Part shown: in pieces, positions 17,103-25,911 of the stretch
How the letters are laid out: the number at the start of each line of letters is the position of its first letter
How positions within the stretch are numbered: the first letter of the stretch is position 1
Assembly (NCBI GenBank): GCA_016195325.1
Contig: JACPZX010000114.1
Coordinates: forward strand, 1-64,000
Length of the DNA: 64,000 bases
Reading direction: 5' to 3'
From: Acidobacteriota bacterium
Lineage (GTDB): Bacteria > Acidobacteriota > Polarisedimenticolia > JACPZX01
The notes under the pieces: generated by a model
Told to the model about the DNA's origin: nothing
The model's database searches: none
Seen by the model: the letters and a program-made list of their open reading frames with translations, nothing else
Made by a program: the position numbers and the translations under genes

Positions 17103-18413
17103 GTGGGGCAGACGGTCCCGGAAGACCACATCCGGACGGAGTATCTCCGCCTGAAGGCGGCCGTCTACGATCCCAACACGCACCTCCAGAGCGTCGCGGC
17201 CGTGGTCGACGCGGTCCGCGGTTTCTTCGACTCGACGCGATGGGTAGGCGTCGTTCACATCGAAATCGACGCGTTCGCCCGGGTCGAATCCATCTACGGC
17301 TGGCAGGTCTACGATCGCCTCCTGCGCGCCGTCTCGGCGGTTCTGCACGAGTCCCGCGGGGAGATCTTCCCGCGCGAATCGGTGCTGGCCCAGAACGGCA
17401 TCTACGGCGGTCAGTTCGTCGTCTTCGCCCCGGCGGCGGGCGAGTCCCGCGCGCCGCTCGACGCTCTGGAGCGGACGGCGCGCGCCCTCTCCGCGAGGCT
17501 GGCCGAGCGTTTCGGCGGGCCCGAGTTCCACTCGATGGCGCCGCCGCTGACGTTTCACGTGGGATACGCAGCCTTCGCCGACAGGCCGTTTCACCGCCTG
17601 GAGAGACTCATCTACCGCACGATCGAAGAGGCGCGAAGGCTCGCGTTCCAGGGCGAGCCGGACCGGAAGCTTCGCGAGCAGGCCGAGCTCAAGCGGATCA
17701 TCGCCGACGGGGACATCGAGATCGTCTTTCAACCGGTGCTCGATCTGCGCAGCTCACGGACCGTCGGCTACGAGGCCTTCTGCCGCGGGCCGCGCGACAC
17801 GGTCTTCGAGCGGCCGCAGACGATGTTCGACGGCGCACGCGACGCGGGGGCCTCGCGCGATCTGGATCTGCTCTGCCACCGGAAGGCCCTCCACGGCGCG
17901 AAGAGCCTCGGGCCGGGGGACATGCTCTTCCTGAACGCTCTGCCCGCGTCGCTCTCCGACCCCTCGTTCGTCGACAACCTGAACCCGGATGGTGCGTCGG
18001 GCTCAGGCGTCCGGAGCGAGAAGATCATCCTGGAGTTCGCTGACCGGAACGCCATCGCGGACTACGAGCTGTTCGGCGTCGAAATCCAGGAGCTGCGCGC
18101 CCTCGGCTACCGCGTCGCGGTCGACAACGTGGGGACGGGCTCCAGCAGCCTTCAGACGATCACGGAGGTCCGGCCCGATTTCATCAAGGTGGACTGCTCG
18201 CTCATCCGGAACATCCAGACGAACCTCGTGAAGCAGGAACTGTTGCGCTCCCTCTGTCAGGTGGCGCGATCCATTGAAGCCTCGGTGATCGCTCAGGGGA
18301 TCGAGCTGAAGGAAGAACTGGACGCCGTCCGGAACTGCGGAACCGATTTCGGCCAGGGCTTTCTCTTCGCGTTCCCCGCGCGGGACCTCCCCACCGCGAA
18401 ACCGGAGATCTGA
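17103..18413 (+). CDS. Degenerate GGDEF-EAL protein
   Basis: A 436-residue cytoplasmic protein. About residues 30-195: GGDEF-like domain with YGGQF (101-105) in place of GGDEF. About 200-430: EAL-like domain with E224 (YEAFCR, normally EALxR), N in FLNAL, E in ILEFAD and K in FIKVD kept, but DDFGTG changed to D341-N342-VGTG and the catalytic-loop AEGVE changed to A-Q398-GIE. Loss of a metal aspartate and the loop glutamate predicts no phosphodiesterase activity; it may bind cyclic di-GMP or act through protein contacts. GTG start preceded by a GGGGG tract. Confidence 0.88.
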   Translation: MGQTVPEDHIRTEYLRLKAAVYDPNTHLQSVAAVVDAVRGFFDSTRWVGVVHIEIDAFARVESIYGWQVYDRLLRAVSAVLHESRGEIFPRESVLAQNGIYGGQFVVFAPAAGESRAPLDALERTARALSARLAERFGGPEFHSMAPPLTFHVGYAAFADRPFHRLERLIYRTIEEARRLAFQGEPDRKLREQAELKRIIADGDIEIVFQPVLDLRSSRTVGYEAFCRGPRDTVFERPQTMFDGARDAGASRDLDLLCHRKALHGAKSLGPGDMLFLNALPASLSDPSFVDNLNPDGASGSGVRSEKIILEFADRNAIADYELFGVEIQELRALGYRVAVDNVGTGSSSLQTITEVRPDFIKVDCSLIRNIQTNLVKQELLRSLCQVARSIEASVIAQGIELKEELDAVRNCGTDFGQGFLFAFPARDLPTAKPEI

Positions 18414-18496
18414 CGGAGGAGAGCCAACTCCCCATTCGCTGGCAGCCTTCCCTGCCGAGCCCAGCGCCACATCCCCTGTTCCCGTGAGAGGGAACC

Positions 18497-20383
18497 ATGT
18501 TTCGTGCCGGAGCCATGGCCGCGTTTCAGGCGGCCGGTCCCGACGGCGGGGTGTCGCTTACCCTCGGGCCGGTCGGGGTGGTCGGGTTGCTGACGATCTT
18601 CGTCGCCGCAGCCACGGGATGGGTGTTCTTCGTCCTCTCCCGCCGCGCGAAGACCCCGAGCGCCACCCCCATGCCCACCCCGAGCGTCGCTCCCGACCCG
18701 GCGCCCGAGCCCACGCCACCACGGCCCGCGCGGCCGGACCGGAGCGTCGCTGACCCGGCCGAGGCGGCGTTTCTGGGGCTGGAGTCGGGGCTCGCGGACG
18801 TCGCGCTCCTCTTCCGCGATCATCGCCTGGCACGGGCGGGGGCCGGCGCCCGGTCGATGTTCGGCGAGCAGTCGGACCTTCTCGGAGGCGCGCGACTGGT
18901 CGATCTGTCCGAGGCCGAGGATCTCCTCCCGGTGGCCGAGGCGGTCCGGGTCGCCGATCGGTTCGAGGCCAACGGGGTCGAGACGCGGTTCATGCTCCGA
19001 GGCGTGACGGGGCTCCGCGGGGCGAGGGACGTCGAGGCCCGCATCGTCCGCCCCGTCGGTTGCGTGCCGGGGACGTACATCGTCACGCTGAGCGACGTCA
19101 CCGCGCCTCTCGCCCGCGCGCGGACCGCCGCCGAGATGGCCTCCCGGATGGACGCCGCGCTCAACCTCCTCGAGGACGGCGTGATGATGACCCGTCGCGA
19201 GGAGGGCCGGGAGGTCGTCATCTTCTTCAACTCCGGCATGGAGCGGCTCCTCGGAGTTTCGGCCGAGGCGGCCGTGGGACGCCCGCTCACCGAGGTCCTG
19301 GCCTCCGCGGAGAACTTCGACGACGTCGATCTGCAATCGCTCTTCCGGGCGCCCGACACACCCCTCGCCGACCTGATCGAGACGACGGGCGAGGACGCGC
19401 GGCTGATCGATCGTGTCTCCCGGCCTCTCGTCACGTCATTCGGACCCGGCGGGCACCTCTTCATCCTCAAGGACGTGACCGCCGAGAGGGCGCGCGAGGA
19501 GGAGCTCAGGGCGGTGGCGGTCGAGGCGAGCGGCGCGCGTGAGGGTATCGAGTCGGTGCACCAGGACCTCCTCCTCGCGAACGAGGGCCTCGAGAGGCGT
19601 CTCGCGGATCTCGTGCGGCTCAACCGCCAGCTCAAGGGGCTCGACGAGATGAAGTCCAACCTGCTCGCCAACGTCTCCCACGAGCTCCAGACGCCGCTCG
19701 TGTCGATTCGCGGCTACACCGAGATGATGCTGAAAGGAAGGCTCGGCGCCGTGACCGGCGAGCAGGACAAGGGACTCCGCGTGGCGCTCCGCAACATCGA
19801 TCGGCTGATCGCCCTGATTGACGGGCTGCTCACGTTTGCGCGCGCCGAGAAGGAGTCGGAGAAGCTCCGGATCGAATCGTTCGCCCTGCGCCCCCTCGTC
19901 GATGAGACGGTGGATCTCCTCAAGGAACCCGCGGCGGCGAAGAAAGTCAGAATCTCGGTGCTCTTCCCGTCCGGCGATCTCGTCGTTCGGGGAGATCGCG
20001 ATCGGCTCGCGCAGGTCTTCATCAACCTCCTGTCGAACGCGGTGAAGTACAACCAGGACGGGGGGAGCGTCGTCGTCGAAGTCGGCAAGGGGACCCGCGC
20101 GCAGGCGCGGATCGAGGTCAAGGACACGGGGATCGGCATCCCGCGGGACGATCTGGAGAGAATCTTCGATCGCTACTACAGGACCGGGCCCGCCCGTGAG
20201 GAAAAGGAGGGGAGCGGGCTCGGGCTCGCCATCACCAAGGACATCCTTCGCCTCCACGGCTGCATGATTCGGGCGGACAGCGAGCCGGGGAAGGGATCGA
20301 CGTTCTCGTTCACCCTGCCGCTCGAGGGGCGCGCAAGGCCGGACCGGCACCCCCGGCCGCCGGGCGCTCCGCGCGAGGAGTGA
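18497..20383 (+). CDS. Membrane-anchored sensor histidine kinase
   Basis: A 628-residue kinase. One transmembrane helix at about 24-48 with basic residues after it, a Pro-rich cytoplasmic linker (55-80), two PAS-like segments (about 95-215 and 220-335), a coiled-coil (about 340-380), HisKA with H395 in VSHELQTPL, and a complete HATPase_c domain with N (INLLSNAVKY), DTGIGIP and GSGLGL boxes. Only complete histidine kinase in the island, so it is the obvious phosphate source for the receivers and the ATPase-less HisKA protein upstream (inference). ATG 18497 follows GAGAGGGAACC. Confidence 0.92.
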   Translation: MFRAGAMAAFQAAGPDGGVSLTLGPVGVVGLLTIFVAAATGWVFFVLSRRAKTPSATPMPTPSVAPDPAPEPTPPRPARPDRSVADPAEAAFLGLESGLADVALLFRDHRLARAGAGARSMFGEQSDLLGGARLVDLSEAEDLLPVAEAVRVADRFEANGVETRFMLRGVTGLRGARDVEARIVRPVGCVPGTYIVTLSDVTAPLARARTAAEMASRMDAALNLLEDGVMMTRREEGREVVIFFNSGMERLLGVSAEAAVGRPLTEVLASAENFDDVDLQSLFRAPDTPLADLIETTGEDARLIDRVSRPLVTSFGPGGHLFILKDVTAERAREEELRAVAVEASGAREGIESVHQDLLLANEGLERRLADLVRLNRQLKGLDEMKSNLLANVSHELQTPLVSIRGYTEMMLKGRLGAVTGEQDKGLRVALRNIDRLIALIDGLLTFARAEKESEKLRIESFALRPLVDETVDLLKEPAAAKKVRISVLFPSGDLVVRGDRDRLAQVFINLLSNAVKYNQDGGSVVVEVGKGTRAQARIEVKDTGIGIPRDDLERIFDRYYRTGPAREEKEGSGLGLAITKDILRLHGCMIRADSEPGKGSTFSFTLPLEGRARPDRHPRPPGAPREE

Positions 20384-20386
20384 GGG

Positions 20387-21226
20387 TCACTTTCGCGCAA
20401 CGGCCTCGAACAGGATGACGGCGGCCGCGGTCGCCACGTTCAGCGACTCGACGCCCGGTTTCATCGGGATGCTCACCTCGAGGTCGAGGCGTCGCGACAG
20501 TTCCGCGTCGAGCCCGGGGCCCTCCGAGCCAACGAAGAGGGCCAGCGCGCCGCCGAGCTCGGCGTCGCGATATCCTGTCCGAGCCCGGGGCGAGGTCCCG
20601 ACGAGCCTCAGTCCCAGCCGGCGGCACGAGGCGACCGCATCGGAGGGGGACGCGGACTCGACGACGGGAAGTCGCAGGAGGGATCCCGCGCTGGCCCGCA
20701 GCGCCCGCGGCGAGAAAGGATCCGCGCCGCCCGCGCAGACGAACCCCGTGCCGGACGCCGCCTCGGTGACGCGAGCCAGCGCGCCGAGGTTTCCGGGATC
20801 CTGGACGGCGCACGCGACGAGCACGCGCGGAGGCGGCGCCGGTCCGATGAGATGTTCCTCCGCCCACTCGGGCCGCTCGACGAGGAGAAGGACGCCCTGA
20901 TGCGATTCCACGCGGCTGAGAGAGGCGAGCAGGGGGTCATCGATCGCGCGCGTATCGACTCCGGCGACGGCGAGCGCCCGCGGGAGTCTCTGCCCCTCCT
21001 CGGAGCGGAGGAGGCGGGGGGAGACGAGCGCGTGACGGATCGCCGCGGGACGCCGAAGCGCCTCCTGCGCCAGGTGAATCCCTTCGGCGACCGCCAGGCG
21101 GCGGGAGCGGCGCAGCGCTGCGTCGCCCGCCAGCGCGCGCACGTCGCGCACGAGAGGCGACGACCGTCCCACCGTCGGGATCCCCGCGAGGGACGGCGGC
21201 CCCTGGTCGCGCTGGCGGTCGCTCAC
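20387..21226 (-). CDS. SpoU/TrmH family 2'-O-ribose RNA methyltransferase
   Basis: A 279-residue SPOUT methyltransferase acting on rRNA or tRNA ribose. N-terminal substrate-binding domain (about 25-115, AEGIHLAQEAL), then the knotted SAM domain with the DPGNLGALAR motif, FVGSEGPGLD and IPMKPGVESLNVATAAAV, the last being the SAM-binding knot with the conserved Asn. Target site not resolvable. GTG start at 21226; divergent from tsaC 26 bases away and convergent with the histidine kinase (3-base gap). Confidence 0.9.
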   Translation of the reverse strand: MSDRQRDQGPPSLAGIPTVGRSSPLVRDVRALAGDAALRRSRRLAVAEGIHLAQEALRRPAAIRHALVSPRLLRSEEGQRLPRALAVAGVDTRAIDDPLLASLSRVESHQGVLLLVERPEWAEEHLIGPAPPPRVLVACAVQDPGNLGALARVTEAASGTGFVCAGGADPFSPRALRASAGSLLRLPVVESASPSDAVASCRRLGLRLVGTSPRARTGYRDAELGGALALFVGSEGPGLDAELSRRLDLEVSIPMKPGVESLNVATAAAVILFEAVARK

Positions 21227-21252
21227 GCGAGATTCCGAACGACGTGCCTGCC

Positions 21253-21933
21253 ATGATCGCGCCCGTCATCCTCGACGCGCGGGGCCGGGACGAGGCGAGC
21301 CCGGAGATCCGGGAGGCGGCTCGCGTCATCTCGAGCGGCGGGATTGTGGTTCATCCGACGGAAACCCTCTACGGCCTCGCCGTGGATCCCTGGAACGACG
21401 AGGCCCTGCGAGCGTTGTTCGAGCTGAAAGGTCGCGAGGCGGGGCGCGGAGTCATCGTCCTCGTGGCCGACGCCCTCGGCGCCGCCGGGCTGATCGACCC
21501 GCACCTCGAGCCGGCGTGGCGGCCTTTCGCCGAGAGATTCTGGCCGGGGCCGTTGACTCTCGTCATGGAACCCGGACCGCGGGCCCCCGCAGGAGTGCTG
21601 GGGGCGACGGGCGGGATCGCCATCCGCTGGAGCGCCGGTGCGGTCGCCCAGGCGCTCGTGCGCGCGGTGGGAAGACCGGTCACCTCCACGAGCGCGAACG
21701 TCTCGGGGGAGCCGCCGGCGAAGAGCGCCGCGGAGGCGGCCCGGATCTTCGGAGCCGGAGTCGATCTGATCCTCGATTCCGGGCCGAGCGAGGCCGGTGT
21801 CCCGTCCACGCTGCTCGATCTGACGGGGGGTCGGGCGGTCATTCTGAGAGAAGGGGCGATTCCCCGGGCCTCGATAGAGGCCGTGGCGGCCCATGTTAGA
21901 ATGTCGCGCACCGAGGGAGGCGAACCGGCATGA
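21253..21933 (+). CDS. tsaC: L-threonylcarbamoyladenylate synthase (Sua5/YrdC/YwlC)
   Basis: A 226-residue enzyme making threonylcarbamoyl-AMP for the t6A37 modification of ANN-decoding tRNAs. Signature: HPTETLYGLAVD, the ELKGREAGRG (KxR) substrate motif, WPGPLTLV and TSTSANVSGEP. The single-domain form is slightly longer than E. coli TsaC and lacks the Sua5 C-terminal domain. ATG 21253 is used; an in-frame GTG at 21244 adds three residues. Its stop overlaps the next ATG. Confidence 0.92.
   Translation: MIAPVILDARGRDEASPEIREAARVISSGGIVVHPTETLYGLAVDPWNDEALRALFELKGREAGRGVIVLVADALGAAGLIDPHLEPAWRPFAERFWPGPLTLVMEPGPRAPAGVLGATGGIAIRWSAGAVAQALVRAVGRPVTSTSANVSGEPPAKSAAEAARIFGAGVDLILDSGPSEAGVPSTLLDLTGGRAVILREGAIPRASIEAVAAHVRMSRTEGGEPA
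21894..21902 (+). promoter_or_regulatory. Extended -10 element before the cNMP-binding gene
   Basis: TGT followed by TAGAAT (21897-21902) inside the 3' end of tsaC, about 27 bases upstream of ATG 21930. It would allow separate expression of the cNMP-binding protein. Confidence 0.4.
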
Positions 21934-22391
21934 GGGAATTCCTCAAGAAAACGTATCTCTTCTCCGAGCTGGAGGAAGCCGAGCTCGATCGCGTGTCGGG
22001 ACGGTTGAAGCGTCACGAGTTCGTCGCGGGGGAACGTATCATACAGGAGAACGAGCCGGCCGATCGTTGCTACATGATTCTCTCCGGCACGGTTCGCGTC
22101 ACCTCGAGCTTCTCGGGGAAGGAGGACTTCTACACGATCCTCAACCCGGGAGATCACTTCGGGGAGATTTCGCTCATCGACGGGCTCGCGCCTTCGGCGA
22201 CTGTCATGGCGGAGGAGCCGACGACCGCCCTCTCGATCTCGCACGACGACCTGAGGGTGTTTCTCGAAAAGGATCCCCGCCTCGCCGGAAAGCTGCTCCA
22301 CGCGATGCTGCGCGCCCTGTGCCACCGGCTCCGCGAGACCGACCAGTCGCTCGCTTTCACGCGGTTCATGATGCGCCAGGAGCACCCTTGA
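21930..22391 (+). CDS. Cyclic-nucleotide-binding domain protein without output domain
   Basis: A 153-residue protein consisting of one cNMP-binding beta-roll (about 10-125): ENEPADRCYMILSG, then the phosphate-binding-cassette region GDHFGEISLIDGLAPSATVMAEEPT. The usual cassette has R-x-A; here the equivalent reads PSATV, so cyclic nucleotide binding is uncertain. There is no helix-turn-helix, so it is not a CRP-type regulator; a short helix ends the protein. Overlaps the tsaC stop by 4 bases. Confidence 0.85.
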   Translation: MREFLKKTYLFSELEEAELDRVSGRLKRHEFVAGERIIQENEPADRCYMILSGTVRVTSSFSGKEDFYTILNPGDHFGEISLIDGLAPSATVMAEEPTTALSISHDDLRVFLEKDPRLAGKLLHAMLRALCHRLRETDQSLAFTRFMMRQEHP

Positions 22392-22446
22392 AACATAATG
22401 CCCTCCCTCCGGCACGCCGCCGGGGATCCCGAGGTCCTCACTGCTG

Positions 22447-24699
22447 ATGATCCCGTCCCTTCGGCCGCGCGCGATCATCGCGCGCGCGGCGCTCATGCTC
22501 ATCGTCTGCTTCGGCTTCTTCTCCGGTGCGCCCGCGGCCCCGAGGGTCGTCGTGATCGGTTTCGACGGCGCCGACAGCCGCCTCGTCGAGCAGTACATGG
22601 GGGAGGGGAAGCTCCCCAACCTCGCCCGGCTCAAGGAGGACGGAGCGTACTCGCCGCTCACGCCGACGAACCCTCCGCAGACGCCCGTGAGCTGGTCGGC
22701 CTTCGCGACGGGAACGAATCCGGGGAAGACCGGGATCTTCGATTTCCTGAAGAAGATGCCCGGGCGCGCCTACGTCCCGACGCTCGCATTCGTGAGCGAG
22801 ACGAGCAAGCCGTTCGCGCTCGGCTCGGCAACGGCCCCCGCGGTCGGGCTCGTGCTCCTCGTCCTCGCGTTCTCGATCGCGGCCGTCGCGGCGCGGCTGG
22901 CCGGTGCGCGCGGGAGAACGCTCGTCGTCGTCGCGCTCGTCGCCGCGCTCGGCGCCGGCGGCGGAGGGTACCTCCTCGCCGCCCGCTGCCTGCCGGAGGA
23001 GGTCCCCTGGGCGGTCAACAACCGACAGGGGGAGACGTTCTGGGGAATTCTCGCGCGACGCGGCGTGAAGGAGCGCGTGATCCGGGTCCCGCAGTGCTTC
23101 CCGGCGGAGGAGATCCCGGGAGGGGAGTTCCTTTCGGGGCTCGGGGTTCCGGACATGCGCGGAAGGGTCGGAACGCCGTCGTATTACACCTCGGAACCGG
23201 GGTTCAAGGTCCATGACAACGAGTTCAGCGTCGAGGTGATCCCGCTTCCCGCGCGCAGGGGCGTCCTCGAGACGTCGATTTACGGGCCGTTCAACAAGCC
23301 TTTCTACGACTACCCGATCGAGCGGGCGGCCGCCGCGGCGGAACAGAAGGACAGGAGGCGTGTGCGCGACGAACTCCGCCGCAAGCTCGACGAGCGGGGC
23401 GTGAAACAACGGCTCGACATCCCGCTGACGCTGCGCGTCGCGGCCGACGGGGAGTCCCTCACTCTCGAGACGGCGGGTGAGAGCCGGACGCTGAAGCCGG
23501 GAGAGTGGAGCGACTTCGTCGTCCTGAAGTTCCCGATGAATGCGCTCGTGGACCGCCTGGCACCGCTTCGGGGGATCGTGCGCTTCAAGCTCATCTCGAC
23601 CTCCCCCGAGCTCCGCCTCTACATGTCGCCCGTCAACTTCCATCCGGGAACCCAGCCCGTTCCTTTCTCCTACCCCGTGGGATTCGCCTCGCAGATCGCG
23701 GGAAGGATGGGGCTCTTCAAGACGCTGGGATGGGCGATCGACACGTGGTCGCTCCCGACGAAGCTCGTCGACGACGACTTTTTCGTGGAGGACATGGATT
23801 TCACGGTCGACGGCGAGGAGAAGTTGATGACGTCCCTGCTCGACGACAAGAGCGTCGGCCTCTTCGTGCAGGTGTTCGAGTTCACGGACCGCATCGGCCA
23901 CATGTTCTGGCGCTACATGGATCCACGCCATCCGCTCTACTCCCCGGAGCGCGCCGCGAAGTACCAGCAGGCGATGCTGAAGAGTTACCAGCGGATGGAT
24001 ACCATCGTCGGCGAGGCTCGCCGCCTCGCGGGACCCGACGCGATCTTCATCGTCTGCTCGGACCACGGCTTCTCGTCGTGGCGTCGCGGCGTCAACTACA
24101 ACACGTGGCTGGTGAAGAACGGATTCATGACGATCGTCGGGGATGCCGGCGAGACCAAGACGCTGGAAGATCTGTTCGAGACGCACGAGCTCTTCGAGCA
24201 GGTCGACTGGTCGAGAACCAGGGCGTACGCGATGGGGCTCGGCGGCATCTACATCAACCTCGCCGGCCGCGAAACGCAGGGGAGCGTCGCGCCGGGCGAG
24301 GAGTACGAGGCCGTCCGGAGCCAGATCATCGCGGGGCTCGAGTCGCTCGTCGATCCGTCCACTGGAGAGCGCCCCATCCACAAGGTGTACCGCCGGGAGG
24401 AGATCTACAGCGGGTTCGATCCCGTCGTCATGCCGGACCTGAGAGTGGCGAACAACCTCGGATACCGCATCGGCTGGCAGACGGCCCTCGGTGAGGTTCC
24501 GCGCGAGCTGTTCGAGGACGAGATGAAGGCGTGGAGCGGAGATCACTGCTCCCTCGATCCGTCGGTCGTGAAGGGAATCCTCTTCGTCAATCGAAAGCTG
24601 TCGAGGGCGGATCCGCACATCATGGACATCTTTCCAACGGTGCTGAAGGCCTATGACGCGCCGATCCCGGACACGGTCGACGGACACCCGCTGTTCTGA
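22447..24699 (+). CDS. Alkaline-phosphatase superfamily phosphodiesterase, membrane/exported
   Basis: A 750-residue protein of the type I phosphodiesterase/nucleotide pyrophosphatase group. Signal-like helix 10-30; metal ligands visible in VVIGFDGAD, FEFTDRIGHMFWRYMD, CSDHGFSS and GDHC; the nucleophile is expected in the TNPPQTPVSWSAFATG segment. A hydrophobic pair around 125-185 interrupts the catalytic fold, suggesting an inserted membrane helix or hairpin. The substrate is unknown; homologous folds cleave nucleotide or phospholipid head-group diesters. Followed by the EnvC-like gene, whose ATG lies 47 bases inside this gene's end. Confidence 0.85.
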   Translation: MIPSLRPRAIIARAALMLIVCFGFFSGAPAAPRVVVIGFDGADSRLVEQYMGEGKLPNLARLKEDGAYSPLTPTNPPQTPVSWSAFATGTNPGKTGIFDFLKKMPGRAYVPTLAFVSETSKPFALGSATAPAVGLVLLVLAFSIAAVAARLAGARGRTLVVVALVAALGAGGGGYLLAARCLPEEVPWAVNNRQGETFWGILARRGVKERVIRVPQCFPAEEIPGGEFLSGLGVPDMRGRVGTPSYYTSEPGFKVHDNEFSVEVIPLPARRGVLETSIYGPFNKPFYDYPIERAAAAAEQKDRRRVRDELRRKLDERGVKQRLDIPLTLRVAADGESLTLETAGESRTLKPGEWSDFVVLKFPMNALVDRLAPLRGIVRFKLISTSPELRLYMSPVNFHPGTQPVPFSYPVGFASQIAGRMGLFKTLGWAIDTWSLPTKLVDDDFFVEDMDFTVDGEEKLMTSLLDDKSVGLFVQVFEFTDRIGHMFWRYMDPRHPLYSPERAAKYQQAMLKSYQRMDTIVGEARRLAGPDAIFIVCSDHGFSSWRRGVNYNTWLVKNGFMTIVGDAGETKTLEDLFETHELFEQVDWSRTRAYAMGLGGIYINLAGRETQGSVAPGEEYEAVRSQIIAGLESLVDPSTGERPIHKVYRREEIYSGFDPVVMPDLRVANNLGYRIGWQTALGEVPRELFEDEMKAWSGDHCSLDPSVVKGILFVNRKLSRADPHIMDIFPTVLKAYDAPIPDTVDGHPLF

Positions 24700-25909
24700 G
24701 TCCGGTCCCCTGGTCCCGCGGCGCCGCCGACGCGCGGCGGCCGCCCGGCTCGTTCCGGCCGCTCTCGCCTGTGCGCTCGTCGCCGGTCTCACGGGTGCAC
24801 GCGCGGAGGATGCCGGCCGCCACGAGAGCCTGGCGACCGCGTACGATCGCGAGATCGAGGCCCTCCAGAAGGAGCTCGACGGGCTCAGCGGCGAGCAGGA
24901 GACGGTGAACCACGACGTCGAGGCGCTGTCCATCCACGAGGCCGTGAGCCGCCGGCAGTTCGAGAAAGCGAGCTGGGGCCGGGACGCTGCGGCCCGTGAG
25001 GCGGCGCGCCTGACCAGAGAGTGCGCGGAGCTCGAGAAAGGCGCCGCATCCGCTCGGGAGCGGGCCCGGGCTGCGCTCCGAGAGACCTATAAACAAGGTG
25101 GGGGGACCGGCTACGCGTCTCTCCTGTCCGTGGAGGGCCCGGCGGATCTCATGCGCGGGCTGCAGAGCCTCGACGTCCTGTCGCGGCGGCAGAGCGACGC
25201 CGTCGTCGACTATTCGCGCCGGCGGCGCGAGGCGGCCGACGGGGCCGCGAGGTTGAAACTCGAGCAGGCGGCGCTCTCTCGCTCGGCGGAGGAGGCCCGG
25301 GCGGAATCCGACCGGCTCCACGAGGCGCGCGCCGCGCGTCTAGTCCTTCTCGATCGCCTCCAGAAGGACCGAACCCTCCAGACGAGCGCGCTTCAGGAAC
25401 TGCAGCGCGCGATGTTGGCCCTGAACGATTCCATCGCCTCGCTTCCTCAGGGCTCCTCTCCCGGCGCGGGTGCGGTGTCGTTCAGCCGTCTCGAGGGGGG
25501 GCTTCCTTGGCCGGCCCGGGGCGCCATCACCGTGTCGTTCGGCTCCATCCGGAATCCCCGTTTCGGCACCGTGACACCCCATCCGGGGATCGAGATCCGC
25601 GTCGAGCCGGGCGCTCCCGTCCGCAGTGTCGGCGTCGGGCGCGTTGTCTTCGACCGTCGCTACGGGAGTTATGGGCGGACGGTTGTGGTAGACCATGGCG
25701 AGAGATATCTTTCGGTCTACGCGCATCTCGCGGCCTCCACCGTCGTAGAGGGGGCCGAAGTCGCTCCCGGCCAGCAGATCGGCTTCGCCGGGGAAGGGGA
25801 CGCGCGGGACAAGTCATTTGTTTATTTCGAGATACGTCATCAAGGGAAGGCGATCGATCCGGCCGGCTGGCTGAGGCGATCGCGCGCGGAATCTGGAGGT
25901 ACCCCCTGA
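24653..25909 (+). CDS. EnvC-like coiled-coil and degenerate LytM (M23) protein
   Basis: A 418-residue exported protein. Basic N-region, signal helix ending ...GLTGARA near residue 50, long coiled coil (about 55-265), LytM domain (about 285-410). Zinc and catalytic positions are altered: first ligand H310 kept, D changed to E314, H358 (YAHL) kept, but the HLHFE motif reads F389-V-Y391-FE, losing both histidines. Such degenerate LytM domains, as in EnvC, do not cut peptidoglycan but activate amidases at division. Start is uncertain: ATG 24653 overlaps the preceding gene by 47 bases; no other standard start precedes the signal peptide. Confidence 0.85.
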   Translation: MTRRSRTRSTDTRCSESGPLVPRRRRRAAAARLVPAALACALVAGLTGARAEDAGRHESLATAYDREIEALQKELDGLSGEQETVNHDVEALSIHEAVSRRQFEKASWGRDAAAREAARLTRECAELEKGAASARERARAALRETYKQGGGTGYASLLSVEGPADLMRGLQSLDVLSRRQSDAVVDYSRRRREAADGAARLKLEQAALSRSAEEARAESDRLHEARAARLVLLDRLQKDRTLQTSALQELQRAMLALNDSIASLPQGSSPGAGAVSFSRLEGGLPWPARGAITVSFGSIRNPRFGTVTPHPGIEIRVEPGAPVRSVGVGRVVFDRRYGSYGRTVVVDHGERYLSVYAHLAASTVVEGAEVAPGQQIGFAGEGDARDKSFVYFEIRHQGKAIDPAGWLRRSRAESGGTP

Positions 25910-25911
25910 GA

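Noticed and set aside
18421-18496. Sigma54 promoter before the histidine kinase
   Set aside because: TGGCAG followed by CTGC is one base too widely spaced.
22438-24933. 831-codon minus frame across the phosphodiesterase gene
   Set aside because: Shadow frame; the plus-strand gene has clear catalytic motifs.
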